From Acidobacteriaceae bacterium (GTDB lineage Bacteria > Acidobacteriota > Terriglobia > Terriglobales > Acidobacteriaceae): a stretch of 61,918 nucleotides of DNA. The stretch lies in NCBI GenBank assembly GCA_030041045.1, contig JASHOQ010000072.1, forward strand, positions 1 through 61,918, written 5' to 3'. The position numbers and the translations under genes were made by a program. The notes beneath the pieces are model-generated. The model saw nothing but the letters and a program-made list of their open reading frames with translations, searched no databases and had not been told where the DNA came from. Every line of letters begins with the position of its first letter. Position 1 is the stretch's first letter. Shown here piece by piece: positions 51,621 through 60,953 of this stretch.

Positions 51621-52865
51621 ATGCGAGTCTTATTTCTCACCTACCACTTTCCAACTCCGGAAGAGTCTGGGGCAGGCAGACCTTGGACCACCGCTTGCCT
51701 GATTCGGGACCTCGGGTACGAACCGGTGGTCATCACCGCAGGCACGCATTACATGACTGGCGAAGATATCCGGCGCAATCGAACAGGCTTACTTTCAGAA
51801 GAGGATGTCGGAGGCTTTCACGTAGTAAAAACTTATGCTCCAAGTGACTATCGACGCTCGATCGCGAGGCGCATTTTGAACTACTTGGCTTTTGCTGCGG
51901 GAGCGGTGGTCGCTGGTTTACGTCAACCGAAGATTGGTTTGGTTCTGGCGGCGACAGACCCGATCTTTATGATGCCGGTTGCATTTTTTCTTTCGTTCCT
52001 GAAAAGAGTACCGCTAATGCTCGATGAGAGAGATGTGTACCCGGATACTGCGGTTGCGCTCGGTATGTTGAAGTCGCCAATGGCCATCGGCATTCTGGAC
52101 TGGTGGCATAGGTTCTTATGTCGAAAATCGCGCGCGATTCTCGCGGCAACGCCTGGAATAAAACGGATACTGCTGAGCAAGGGCGTGGATGAGTCGAAGA
52201 TATTTGTCTTGCCCAACGTCCGTTCGGATTCGCCGTTGCCGGAGGCTTGTGGGATCGAGGAAAAAATCCGCTCTCACCACGGCTGGGGCTCGCGGTTTGT
52301 CGTCCTGTATGCGGGAAATTTCGGACAAGCCAACGACTTCTGGACGATATTGAAAGCTGCGGAACTCTTGCGCGATGCCTACTCTCAAATCCACTTTGCG
52401 TTTATTGGAGCGGGCGAAAAAAAGGCGCAATACATGGCCTTTTCGAGAACCGAGAACCTCTACAATGTCGAGTTTCTTAATGCAATGCCATGGGTGGAAT
52501 TGCAGCGATATTTGAGGGCAGCCGACCTCGCTGTTCACGCATTTCCGGACGTGGCTTTCTGGAATTGCACGCTGCCGAGCAAAGTATTTGACTACATGTG
52601 GTCTGCCAAGCCGGTGCTCTTTTCGGGACGTGGCGATACCGCAGACCTTATCGACGCATCCGGCGCCGGAGAGGTTACGCAGCCGGGCGACCCGTTAGCG
52701 TTCTCGCAATCAATTGCGCGCCTGTCCCAATCGCCTGCGAAGGTGCACGAAATGGGGGAGATGGCCTACCGCTATATGGTTGAACACTTCTCAATCGAAC
52801 GACTGAAAGAAACCATGCGAACCGCGGTTGCCGCTGCATCAAGACAGGTTACCAATTGCGGCTGA
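51621..52865 (+). CDS. Glycosyltransferase family 4 (WbuB-like)
   Basis: The 414-residue GT-B enzyme has an acceptor domain beginning VLFLTYHFPTPEESGAGRPW. Its donor domain contains VVLYAGNFGQANDFWTIL, FIGAGEKK and the C-terminal signature LPSKVFDYMWSAKPVLFSG, seen in WbuB/WbuC-like transferases of N-acetylated sugars. It is the intact paralogue of the broken gene at 54180, sharing TYHxP, the YMTG word and the GDTADL word. Sugar specificity unknown. Confidence 0.9.
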   Translation: MRVLFLTYHFPTPEESGAGRPWTTACLIRDLGYEPVVITAGTHYMTGEDIRRNRTGLLSEEDVGGFHVVKTYAPSDYRRSIARRILNYLAFAAGAVVAGLRQPKIGLVLAATDPIFMMPVAFFLSFLKRVPLMLDERDVYPDTAVALGMLKSPMAIGILDWWHRFLCRKSRAILAATPGIKRILLSKGVDESKIFVLPNVRSDSPLPEACGIEEKIRSHHGWGSRFVVLYAGNFGQANDFWTILKAAELLRDAYSQIHFAFIGAGEKKAQYMAFSRTENLYNVEFLNAMPWVELQRYLRAADLAVHAFPDVAFWNCTLPSKVFDYMWSAKPVLFSGRGDTADLIDASGAGEVTQPGDPLAFSQSIARLSQSPAKVHEMGEMAYRYMVEHFSIERLKETMRTAVAAASRQVTNCG

Positions 52866-53022
52866 GTACCACCAGTCCGCGCCTAACGTGCAATCAGCGT
52901 TGAGCGGGCCCCATACGATTTGTGCGCGATATTCAGCAGCGGCACAAATGTGAGACTGCCAGTAATCCGGCATCGCAATTGGGTCATTGTTGCTTTGACG
53001 AGAATAAAGCGAGGAAGAATCA

Positions 53023-54141
53023 ATGACGAAATGTGGCGAATGCAAGCCTCTGCAGATGGCGTCGATTTCCCTATCGGAGGAAGAAATTTGGGCTGCAGTC
53101 GAAGTCCTTCGCTCAGGCGCACTGCGGCAGGGAAAGCAATGCGATGCATTCGAGGCAGAGTTTGCTGCGTTCGTAGGGGCCCAGTATGCAGTGGCAAGCG
53201 CGAACGGCTCGGCAGCACTGCATCTCGCGTACATGGCATTTCTCAACCCTGGCGACGAAGTGCTCGTCCCAGCGTTTACATTCATCGCCACGGGAAGCAT
53301 GGTAACCGTCGCGGGCGGACGGCCCGTCATCTGTGACGTGGATCCGGAGACCTTTCTCATTGATCTCGCTGATGCCGAGCGTCGCGTCACACCGCGGACT
53401 CGGGCGATTTCGCCGGTGCATCTCTTCGGCAACCCGTGCGCGATTGACGCAGTGCAGGCATTTGCCGCCCGGCACAATCTCAGGATTGTCTGGGATGCTG
53501 CCCAGGCACATGGGGCACGCTTTCACGGCCGGGATGTAGGCTCATCCGGCGATTTCGCCGCCTATTCCTTTTATCCTTCCAAAAACATGTTTGTTGGCGA
53601 GGGTGGCATGACCTGCACTAACAACAAAGAGTTCGAGCATCGGATGCGGTATATGCGCAGCCATGGCCAAACTGGGAAATACCTGCATACGATGCTGGGC
53701 CTGAACTACCGTATGACCGACGTGGAAGCGGCGATCGGCCGCAAGCAATTGCACCGGCTTGATGACATGCTTGCGACCCGCCGCCGCAACGCCGCCATCC
53801 TGAACGAGGGCCTATCCGGGATTCCTGGAATCTTTCCGCAGCGCCTGACGCCTGGCGGCGAACACGCTTGGCACCAATACTGCGTTCTGGTTGATGAAAC
53901 TGTCTTCGGTAGGGATCGTGATGGGCTCGCCGCGAAGCTGCAAGAGGACGGAATCGCCACCGGAGTCCACTATCCCCGGGGCTTACACCAGCAGCCTGTC
54001 TTCCAGGAACTCTACGGTTACGAGCCGCTTCCGGTCACAGAACGACTGGCATGCCAAATTCTCGCGCTTCCAGTGCATCACGGCCTCGAAGACGGAGATG
54101 TGTCGCGAATCGTAGATGTAGTGGCATCGGTTCGTTCGTAG
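53023..54141 (+). CDS. DegT/DnrJ/EryC1-family PLP sugar aminotransferase (first of two)
   Basis: The 372-residue protein has AVASANGSAALHLAYMAF, the VPAFTFIATGSMV segment, VWDAAQAHGARFHG and the PLP lysine Lys187 in FYPSKNMFVGEGGM. These enzymes transfer an amino group to a keto-sugar nucleotide, here probably the product of one of the SDR dehydratases or the Gfo/Idh/MocA oxidoreductase. GAGGAAG precedes ATG 53023. It stands directly before the rearranged segment. Confidence 0.92.
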   Translation: MTKCGECKPLQMASISLSEEEIWAAVEVLRSGALRQGKQCDAFEAEFAAFVGAQYAVASANGSAALHLAYMAFLNPGDEVLVPAFTFIATGSMVTVAGGRPVICDVDPETFLIDLADAERRVTPRTRAISPVHLFGNPCAIDAVQAFAARHNLRIVWDAAQAHGARFHGRDVGSSGDFAAYSFYPSKNMFVGEGGMTCTNNKEFEHRMRYMRSHGQTGKYLHTMLGLNYRMTDVEAAIGRKQLHRLDDMLATRRRNAAILNEGLSGIPGIFPQRLTPGGEHAWHQYCVLVDETVFGRDRDGLAAKLQEDGIATGVHYPRGLHQQPVFQELYGYEPLPVTERLACQILALPVHHGLEDGDVSRIVDVVASVRS

Positions 54142-54179
54142 ACGATTGACTCGCTGTCACTGACGCAGGACCGCTTCCT

Positions 54180-54763
54180 ATGCCGAAAAACAGATTGGAC
54201 GACGCACCGCACATCTTATACCTCACCTACCATCTTCCGATGGAAGAGGAACCAGGCGCATTTCGTCCATGGGTGGAGGCGCGACTTCTGCGCGAATCAG
54301 GATTCCGGGTAACAGTGATCACTTCCACCGTTCAATACATGACCGGTAAGGTTATCGGTTCCGGTACCGGGTGGTGTCGGGAAGAGATGCGCGATGACAT
54401 CCGGATATTGCGTGTTTGGGCCATTATGGATCATCGCCGCGTACGACTGCTCGCGCCATTCTGGCCGTTTGCGACGTGTGCTTACAAGCCTTGCCGGCGC
54501 AGCCGTTCTTTGCCGGAACCCTCAGGAGTAAGACCTTCGACTACTTTGGTGTTGGCGCTCCGCTCGTCTTCGCGGGCCAGGGTGATACGGCGGACTTGCT
54601 GCGCGAAAGTGGGACGGGCATTGCCGTTCCAGCTGCGCACGCCAAGGAAATGGCAGCAGCGGTGGCCCGCCTTGCCGGCGACGATTGCCTGCGCGAACAA
54701 ATGGCGTGCGCTGCGCGCGATTGGTTCAACACCACAGTTCGGTCTCCGACTGCCTTCGCATAA
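54180..54763 (+). pseudogene. Broken GT4 glycosyltransferase with internal deletion and frameshift
   Basis: The first ~90 codons (ILYLTYHLPMEEEPGAFRPW and VITSTVQYMTGKVIG) align with the N-terminus of the GT4 at 51621. From about 54460 homology continues in another frame with LRSKTFDYFGVGAPLVFAG and GDTADLLRESG, equivalent to residues ~300-370 of that intact protein. Roughly 200 residues between the two parts are absent. The gene is therefore a pseudogene left by an internal deletion. The frame continues to 54848 without homologous sequence. Confidence 0.85.
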
Positions 54764-55257
54764 TCCAGTCGGCAATTCCGCTGGCGCCCTCAAGGCCACA
54801 TATCGCGGCGCCACAGCCCGAGACGTTCGGCTAATGATCCGCCGTTGAAAGACTCCAACCGTGGATGACGCTGGTTTGTGAATTCTAGAGCGGTTCCACA
54901 GTACATGTAGCCATATTTCACAGTTGCGGAAGGTGGCTTTTTCTTGGTGAAAAAGCCACTTAGCATCTACGGCTTCGGGATACAGCAACTGTGAAACCGC
55001 TGTAGCTTTCTGATTGAGTAGCTGGTGCTCCGGCTGAGCATCTAGCTTCTTCCTTGATCGAGGGTTGTTCGAGCAGGCTCTCACATCGCTTCCCGTTAAT
55101 GAATCTCAACCTCCAATCGCCGCCCCCGTACCCAACCACTCAACAAGAGTTTCTACGGTAGTTTCATTCGTCTCTTCGCGTGAAAGATTCCGCGACGCCG
55201 AGACCGTCCCCGCCAGTTCGCTGGCAGCACCAGATTATACAAAGAAGGAGGGATCGA
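54764..55257. other. Non-coding scar region with a MITE before the sulfoquinovose synthase gene
   Basis: Holds the tail of the pseudogene region, the second copy of the palindromic element (54886-55004) and about 250 bases before the next start. The strong ribosome binding site AAGGAGGG lies at 55244-55251. No other gene is supportable. Confidence 0.6.
54886..55004 (-). mobile_element. MITE-like palindromic element, copy B (inverted relative to copy A)
   Basis: The 119-bp element is bounded by TA, with ends TAGAGCGGTTCCACAGT and, on the other strand, TACAGCGGTTTCACAGT. The central 11-bp hairpin arms are at 54933-54943 and 54949-54959. In this copy the internal arms TTTCACAGTTGC and GCAACTGTGAAA are perfectly complementary. 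Compared with 18407-18525 in reverse complement only three positions differ, so the copies are recent relative to each other or kept alike. It lies between a broken glycosyltransferase and the sulfoquinovose synthase-like gene. Confidence 0.87.
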
Positions 55258-56511
55258 ATGCGCGTTCTCATCTTGGGCGGCGACGGCTATCTTGGATGGC
55301 CGACCGCCATGCATTTCGCATCGTGCGGACACGAGGTGCTGGCGGTAGATAACTATCTGCGTCGCACGATCGCACTGCAAACAAGGTCGGAGGCCTTAAT
55401 GACAAATCCAGACCTGCACACTCGGGCGGATTTGTTCGAGGCCCACACAGGTTTCCGGATTCAGGTGCAGATCGGCGATTGCTCCGATTTCCTCTTCATG
55501 GAAAAGGTCGTTAGTCAATTTGTTCCTGAGACGATCGTTCATTATGCTGAGCAGCCCTCGGCGCCCTATTCTATGATCGACTTTCCCGAGGCGCGCCTTA
55601 CCTTGAACAATAATTTGAACACAACCTTCAACACGATTTGGGCTGTGCTGAAACATGTCCCGCAATGCCACATCGTCAAGCTCGGAACCATGGGCGAGTA
55701 CGGCACTCCCAACATTGACATCGAGGAAGGTTGGATCCAAATCAAACACAACGGCCGCGAGGAAAAGTTCCTCTATCCGCGCCAGGCGGGCAGCTTGTAC
55801 CACACCACCAAGATTCTGGATACGGATCTGCTGTGGTTTTATGTGCGCACGCACGGCCTTCGCGTAACCGATCTCATGCAGGGTCCGGTGTACGGAATCT
55901 CTACGGCGCAGGCCGACTTGGATGAGCGCCTAATGCCCAATTTCCATTACGACGACATCTTCGGCACCGTGGTTAATCGTTTTCTTGTACAGGCGGTGGC
56001 GGGCATTCCGCTTACAGTGTACGGCCGCGGCGGGCAGGTCCGCGGCTACCTCAATCTGAACGACACCCTGCAGTGCGTCGCGCTGGCCGTGGATAAACCG
56101 GCCGCTTGTGGCGAGATGCGCATCCTGAATCAGTTCACAGAACTGTTTTCGGTGAACGAACTGGCGGAGCGCGTCCAGACTGTCGGCAACGCCATGGGTC
56201 TCAACGTGCAGATCCGAGCCATTGCCAACCCGCGCAAGGAAAAGGAAGAACACTACTACAATCCCGTGTTCAGCGGACTTCTCCAGCTGGGACTTGAACC
56301 GCACTTCCTGACCGACGACGTTCTCGCCGCGATGCTCTCGCAGGTGATGCGCTTCCGGGATCGAATCGAGACAAGCCGGATTCTACCTCGAGTCTCTTGG
56401 AATTCGACCGGAAATCTCGTCGCAGAGGCCACCCTCCATGGCTCCATCCACGCCGAGAATGGCGTGGGCCTGCCGCCAGACGGCCAGCCGGCCATAGCCG
56501 CCAAACTCTAG
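55258..56511 (+). CDS. sqdB: UDP-sulfoquinovose synthase-like enzyme (SqdB/Agl3 family)
   Basis: The 417-residue extended SDR starts at ATG 55258 after AAGGAGGG. Family words are present from the start: LILGGDGYLGWPTAMH, VDNYLRRTIA, HYAEQPSAPYSM, GTMGEYGTPNIDIEEG, the catalytic Tyr/Lys in SLYHTTKILD, and TDLMQGPVYGI. SqdB makes UDP-sulfoquinovose from UDP-glucose and sulfite for sulfolipid, and Agl3 makes it for archaeal glycans. Here it is embedded in an EPS cluster, so a sulfonated sugar in the polymer is a reasonable inference. Homology appears to end near SRILPRVSWN; the last ~35 residues look like read-through into the adjacent rearranged sequence. Confidence 0.85.
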   Translation: MRVLILGGDGYLGWPTAMHFASCGHEVLAVDNYLRRTIALQTRSEALMTNPDLHTRADLFEAHTGFRIQVQIGDCSDFLFMEKVVSQFVPETIVHYAEQPSAPYSMIDFPEARLTLNNNLNTTFNTIWAVLKHVPQCHIVKLGTMGEYGTPNIDIEEGWIQIKHNGREEKFLYPRQAGSLYHTTKILDTDLLWFYVRTHGLRVTDLMQGPVYGISTAQADLDERLMPNFHYDDIFGTVVNRFLVQAVAGIPLTVYGRGGQVRGYLNLNDTLQCVALAVDKPAACGEMRILNQFTELFSVNELAERVQTVGNAMGLNVQIRAIANPRKEKEEHYYNPVFSGLLQLGLEPHFLTDDVLAAMLSQVMRFRDRIETSRILPRVSWNSTGNLVAEATLHGSIHAENGVGLPPDGQPAIAAKL

Positions 56512-56514
56512 CCG

Positions 56515-56733
56515 TTGAACCCCGATACCACGGCTATCAAGCGAGTCGAGATCCGCCGCCTTTTCCCGGATTTCAGACTCTACTCGCATTCCGTCACTCT
56601 TGCTACGCCAATTGCACGGAGGCTCGCTCCCGCAGCACTTTGGCTCGCAGAAGTGCTTGAAGCCTTGTGCCCGCTGTTACGGACGCACAACATGAGCCTT
56701 CTGCGCCGGCCCGGTTTGAGACAGGAAAAGTAG
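56515..56733 (+). pseudogene. C-terminal remnant of a methyltransferase paralogous to the gene at 49574
   Basis: This 72-codon frame (VEIRRLFPDFRLYSHS and [14 protein letters not shown]) matches the last ~65 residues of the methyltransferase at 49574-50320 (CEIARLFPGFQLHSRS and CPPLRTHSMHLLKR). By eye more than half of the residues are identical. Motif I and the rest of the enzyme are missing. It sits between the stop of the SqdB-like gene and the second aminotransferase, so it is a deletion remnant rather than a working gene. Confidence 0.82.
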
Positions 56734-56735
56734 AC

Positions 56736-57920
56736 ATGAATGACTTCATCCCATTCGCCATTCCGGACATCGGTGAAGAGGAAATCGCGGCGGTCAGCGA
56801 GACACTCAGATCCGGGTGGCTGACCACGGGGCCCAAGACGCGGCAATTCGAGGAGGAGTTCGCCGCGTTTCTGGGTGGTGACGTTTATGCGCTTGCGGTA
56901 AACTCCGCGACTGCGGGATTGCATCTGGCGGCAGAGGCGATCGGGATTGGCCCGGGAGACGAGGTCATTACCACGCCCCATACGTTCACCGCCACAGCAG
57001 AAATCGTTCGCTATCTTGGAGCACATCCGGTCTTCGTTGACATCGATCCGAATACCTTTTGTATCGATCCGGGCAAGATCGAGGATGCGATTACACCCCG
57101 CACTCGAGCCATCATTCCGGTTCACTACGGGGGTATGTGTTGTGACATGGATGCCATTCTCGATCTTGCCAGACGGCGAAATCTCAAGGTGATAGAGGAC
57201 GCAGCCCATGCCTTGCCGACTACATGGAAAGGCAAATTAGTCGGTGCGCTGGAGACGGACGCCGCCGTGTTCAGTTTCTATGCCACCAAGACCCTGGCGA
57301 CCGGCGAGGGAGGTATGGTGGTAACCCGCAACCGGGACATCGCTGAGCGCGTGAAGGTGATGCGGCTGCACGGGATCAGCAGAGACGCGTTCGACCGTTA
57401 CCGTTCGCGGAAGCCGGCCTGGCAATACGAAGTCATTGCTCCCGGCTTCAAATACAACCTGACGGACGTGGCCTCCGCGATCGGAATCGAGCAACTGAAG
57501 AAGGCGCGCCAATTTCACAGGCGCCGGCGGGAGATTGCCGCCAGATACGACGCGGAAATGCGCGATCTCGAATTGATCCTGCCGCCCCGGCCGGCGGACA
57601 ATGATGCGCACGCGTGGCACCTCTATGTGATCCAGCTGCTGGACTCGGCCGGCATCTCCAGAGATGAATTTATCGAGAGGATGGCCGAAAACGGAATTGG
57701 CTGTAGCGTCCACTATATCCCTTTGCATCTGCACCCCTACTGGAGCGCCACCTATAACCTGCGCCCTGCGGACTATCCGCACTCGCTTAGCGTTTACCAG
57801 CGCGCTGTGAGCTTGCCTTTGTACACGCGCTTGTCTCACCAACAGCAGGAGCAGGTAATTCGCTGCGTGCGGAGCTTAGTCAGAGCTCGCAACAAGACGT
57901 CGGCGCCATGCGCAGTCTGA
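56736..57920 (+). CDS. DegT/DnrJ/EryC1-family PLP sugar aminotransferase (second)
   Basis: The 394-residue protein starts at ATG 56736, preceded by AGGAAAA; the frame is open back to 56667. Features are [36 protein letters not shown], the [11 protein letters not shown] segment, EDAAHALPT and the PLP lysine Lys185 in [14 protein letters not shown]. It resembles PglE/ArnB/WbpE-type aminotransferases more than the first copy does. It could make a 4-amino-4,6-dideoxy sugar from the product of the WbpM-like or CapD-like dehydratase. It overlaps the next gene by 13 bases. Confidence 0.92.
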   Translation: MNDFIPFAIPDIGEEEIAAVSETLRSGWLTTGPKTRQFEEEFAAFLGGDVYALAVNSATAGLHLAAEAIGIGPGDEVITTPHTFTATAEIVRYLGAHPVFVDIDPNTFCIDPGKIEDAITPRTRAIIPVHYGGMCCDMDAILDLARRRNLKVIEDAAHALPTTWKGKLVGALETDAAVFSFYATKTLATGEGGMVVTRNRDIAERVKVMRLHGISRDAFDRYRSRKPAWQYEVIAPGFKYNLTDVASAIGIEQLKKARQFHRRRREIAARYDAEMRDLELILPPRPADNDAHAWHLYVIQLLDSAGISRDEFIERMAENGIGCSVHYIPLHLHPYWSATYNLRPADYPHSLSVYQRAVSLPLYTRLSHQQQEQVIRCVRSLVRARNKTSAPCAV

Positions 57921-58513
57921 TCGTCAAGCGTGCCTTCGACCTCTTCTTCGCTGCTATCGGGCTGCTGTTCCTGTTGCCGCTGTTTCTTGTCATCTCGATT
58001 TGCATCAGTCTGGATTCGGCGGGGCCCGTGTTCTTCAGGCAAGAGCGTGTTGGAAGATATGGGCGGATTTTTCGTATTCACAAGTTTCGCACCATGAGGG
58101 ATGGCGCAGACAAGACGGGCGTGCTGCTGACCCGCAGCGGCGATGACCGAATCACCCGCACGGGGAGATTTCTCCGTAGATATAAGCTCGATGAGCTCCC
58201 GCAGCTTTTCGATGTTGTTAGAGGAGAGATGAGCCTGGTGGGAGCGAGGCCCGAGGTTCCTAAGTATGTCGAATATTATCCTGCGCAAATAAAAACAGTG
58301 ATTCTGGCACTGCGGCCGGGAATCACTGACCCGGCCTCCATCATTTACAAGCGCGAAGAGGAACTGCTGGCCGCCTCCTCCGATCCGGAGCGCGATTACA
58401 TCGAGAAGGTCCTTCCCCAGAAGCTAAAACACTACGAAGAGTACGCAAGGCAGCGAACGCTGTGGTGTGACGTGGTCCTGATCCTGCGGACTCTGAAAGC
58501 GATTGTCGTTTAG
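57908..58513 (+). CDS. Small monotopic phosphoglycosyl transferase (PglC/WcaJ C-terminal type)
   Basis: The 201-residue protein starts with a re-entrant membrane helix ([20 protein letters not shown]), then [20 protein letters not shown]. The catalytic Asp-Glu dyad is in [21 protein letters not shown]. Such enzymes transfer a sugar phosphate from a UDP sugar to undecaprenyl phosphate and begin repeat-unit synthesis. Being the short PglC form, a UDP-diNAcBac-like or other N-acetylated sugar donor is plausible. Its gene is coupled to the aminotransferase by a 13-base overlap. Confidence 0.92.
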   Translation: MRSLIVKRAFDLFFAAIGLLFLLPLFLVISICISLDSAGPVFFRQERVGRYGRIFRIHKFRTMRDGADKTGVLLTRSGDDRITRTGRFLRRYKLDELPQLFDVVRGEMSLVGARPEVPKYVEYYPAQIKTVILALRPGITDPASIIYKREEELLAASSDPERDYIEKVLPQKLKHYEEYARQRTLWCDVVLILRTLKAIVV

Positions 58514-58611
58514 CGCTTATTGCTTGAGATACCTCGCGTTAACCTTTGCTCGAAGAGAATTTCTGCGAACTGTCGCGCACGTCTTGAATTTCTTCAAACG
58601 GTTTTTGGGTC

Positions 58612-60528
58612 ATGAATAGGGAGAACTTGCTCATGCGAATCAGGCTGCGGCTGGGTTTCATCCTGCTCCTCCAACTGCTTCTGATCTTCCTCTCGCTCAT
58701 TGTGGCGTGGTTGCTGAGGTTTAACTTCGGACTTCCTCACCTGAAGTTGTTGCTTGCAGCATTCCCAGTTTTGGCGTTCATGCGACTGGTGGCGCTGGTG
58801 GAGTTCAATCTGCTCCACGGTTACTGGCGATATACCGGCGTAAGCGATGCCCAGGACGTGGTAAAAGCGGTGATTGCCGGATCGGTGGGATTTTATGTCA
58901 TGGAACGTTGGGTGCTGGGCGTCGCCGCGTTTCCCGGTTCGATCTATATCCTCGAGGCGGTTCTGACCGCGGCCGCCCTGGGAGGCATCCGGCTGGTATC
59001 GCGGGCCGTTTTGCAGTCCATCGAGAGCGGTAGCGTGCCCATGTCGAGGAAGAGAGTGTTGATCGTCGGTGCTGGAGACGCGGGGGCCATGCTTGCGCGC
59101 GCTCTGCCGCGCACGGGCTTTATTGCAGCAGCATTTGTAGACGACGATCACGCCAAGGTCGGAGCCAGGTTGTGCGGGGTGCCCGTGCTCGGGACCATCG
59201 ATAAGCTACCCGCGATCGCGCGACGGCTGGCCGTTGATGAGCTCCTGATCGCCATCCCCTCCGCAACCAGGGAACAAATGCGCCGCATTGTGGATCTTTG
59301 CCTGGAAACACATGTGCCTTCCCGCATGATTCCCGGTTACGCGGAGCTCATCGATAAGACGGTCAGGGTCGAGCGACTCGTCGACCAGCTCCGGGAGATC
59401 CGCTTCGAGGATCTGCTGGGGCGCGAAGCCGTTCGTCTGGCTGCAGAACTGCCCGTAGACAAGCTGGCTGGCAAGGGCGTGATGGTGACGGGCGCAGCGG
59501 GATCTATCGGATCCGAACTCTGTGCCCAGATTCTCCAACTCGCGCCTGAGAGGCTCCTTTGTGTGGATCAGGACGAGAGCGGGTTGTTCTTCTTGAAGCA
59601 ACGATTGGAGCAACGGAGTACTGCTTGCAAAATCGAATATCACGTGGCGGACATTGCCAACCGCCAGCGCATGATGCAGATTTTCGACGGCCACGAAATC
59701 GTGACCGTTTTCCACGCGGCGGCTTACAAGCATGTCCCGCTGATGGAGTCAAATGTGCGGGAGGCCATAAGCAACAACATTTTTGGTCTTTTGTCGTTGC
59801 TTGATGTAGCCGTGGTCTGCGGCTGCCGCTCCTTTGTGGCCATCTCCTCCGACAAGGCCGTGAATCCGACCAGCGTGATGGGATGCACGAAACGGGTGGG
59901 AGAATTAATTCTCGCGGCTCGGCCTCACGGTGAGATGCGCTGCATTTCCGTGCGCTTCGGCAATGTGCTGGGCTCACAGGGAAGCGTCGTGCCGCTATTC
60001 CAGGAGCAAATCCGAAAGCACGGCCGGGTTACTGTCACTCATCCGGAAGTCTCGCGCTTCTTTATGACCGTCTCCGAAGCGGTGTCGCTCGTTTTGCAGG
60101 CGTTTGCGGTGGGCAGGCACGGGGAAATCCTGGTGCTGGATATGGGAGAGTCCATGCGCATCGTCGATATGGTACACATGCTCATTCGCCTGCTCGGCAA
60201 GAGCGAGAATGAGGTGGAGATCACCTATACCGGCCTTCGCGCGGGTGAAAAGCTCTACGAAGAGTTGTTTTACAAAGGCGAAGATCCCCTGCCAACGGAA
60301 TGTGGAAAGGTGATGCGAACGCGAGGCAAGCCCACGCCATGGGGCACTCTGAAGGACTATCTGGACGAGCTTAGCGTTCTGGTGAGCTCGGATGCTCCCG
60401 ATGATGCGATTCGATCGAAACTGCAGCAGATCGTCCCAGAATTTCGTGGCCTCCATGAAACCTCGCAGACCTTGTCCGTTGATACACCCCTTCCCATTTT
60501 GGAAGCGCCCGGAGTTGGAAGCGATTAA
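58612..60528 (+). CDS. Membrane-bound nucleotide-sugar 4,6-dehydratase (WbpM/CapD/PglF type)
   Basis: The 638-residue protein has four N-terminal helices (LGFILLLQLLLIFLSLIVAW and others). A Rossmann domain follows (RVLIVGAGDAGAMLARAL). The C-terminal SDR catalytic domain has VMVTGAAGSIGSELCAQIL, HAAAYKHVPLMES, SSDKAVNPTSVMGCTKRVGE and GNVLGSQGSVVPLF. This is the full-length WbpM/PglF architecture that makes UDP-4-keto-6-deoxy-GlcNAc. Together with the second aminotransferase and the PglC-like enzyme it forms a PglF-PglE-PglC-like set. ATG 58633 has a better Shine-Dalgarno (AGGGAG) and may be the true start. Confidence 0.9.
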   Translation: MNRENLLMRIRLRLGFILLLQLLLIFLSLIVAWLLRFNFGLPHLKLLLAAFPVLAFMRLVALVEFNLLHGYWRYTGVSDAQDVVKAVIAGSVGFYVMERWVLGVAAFPGSIYILEAVLTAAALGGIRLVSRAVLQSIESGSVPMSRKRVLIVGAGDAGAMLARALPRTGFIAAAFVDDDHAKVGARLCGVPVLGTIDKLPAIARRLAVDELLIAIPSATREQMRRIVDLCLETHVPSRMIPGYAELIDKTVRVERLVDQLREIRFEDLLGREAVRLAAELPVDKLAGKGVMVTGAAGSIGSELCAQILQLAPERLLCVDQDESGLFFLKQRLEQRSTACKIEYHVADIANRQRMMQIFDGHEIVTVFHAAAYKHVPLMESNVREAISNNIFGLLSLLDVAVVCGCRSFVAISSDKAVNPTSVMGCTKRVGELILAARPHGEMRCISVRFGNVLGSQGSVVPLFQEQIRKHGRVTVTHPEVSRFFMTVSEAVSLVLQAFAVGRHGEILVLDMGESMRIVDMVHMLIRLLGKSENEVEITYTGLRAGEKLYEELFYKGEDPLPTECGKVMRTRGKPTPWGTLKDYLDELSVLVSSDAPDDAIRSKLQQIVPEFRGLHETSQTLSVDTPLPILEAPGVGSD

Positions 60529-60953
60529 CGTGATGAGGTGAATGGAGAACCCGGGCGATTCGCCAGGAATCTCCGAGCTCCTACGCGGTTTTCCACAAGT
60601 GGCGCCCATCGCCTGTGACTGCCGTATGAACCCTGATTTCCTGTATTGGGCTTATTTCTAGCGCGAAAACCTGTTCCGGTACGAAAGGCATAATTACCCA
60701 CAGCTCCCTGGAATGCCGCGTACAACCTCCCTGCCTCAGCTTACGTCTAAGATAAGACAGTCAACATAGGCTCACAAAGCAAGTAGTAGCATTTCGCCCA
60801 AAGAATCTTGCGGGGTTTCTACGGCAAACGTTCCGTGTCTTACATGGAAGGCTGCACAGGGATGGCGCCGTATCATGCCTCTGGCATCGCAGGCTGAGGA
60901 CGACAGATCCTCTCAGCCTTCCGCATTCCGGAAGCACAAGGTGGTGGTGCGCT
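60529..60953. promoter_or_regulatory. Leader region with three consecutive hairpins upstream of the NusG paralogue
   Basis: No gene in 425 bases. Three inverted repeats follow each other before the start of the NusG-like gene: ATGCC/GGCAT (60875-60887), GGCTGAGGA with TCCTCTCAGCC (60892-60918), and CTTCCG/CGGAAG (60918-60934). None has a downstream T-run. They could be regulatory RNA structure. Confidence 0.4.

Noticed and set aside
54482..55084. Minus-strand frame whose middle shares a peptide (AVSQLLYPEA and KWLFHQEKATF) with the plus-strand frame at 18309-18743
   Set aside because: The shared peptide is just a translation of the two copies of the MITE; the rest of the two frames is unrelated and antisense to real genes. 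It is not a protein family.
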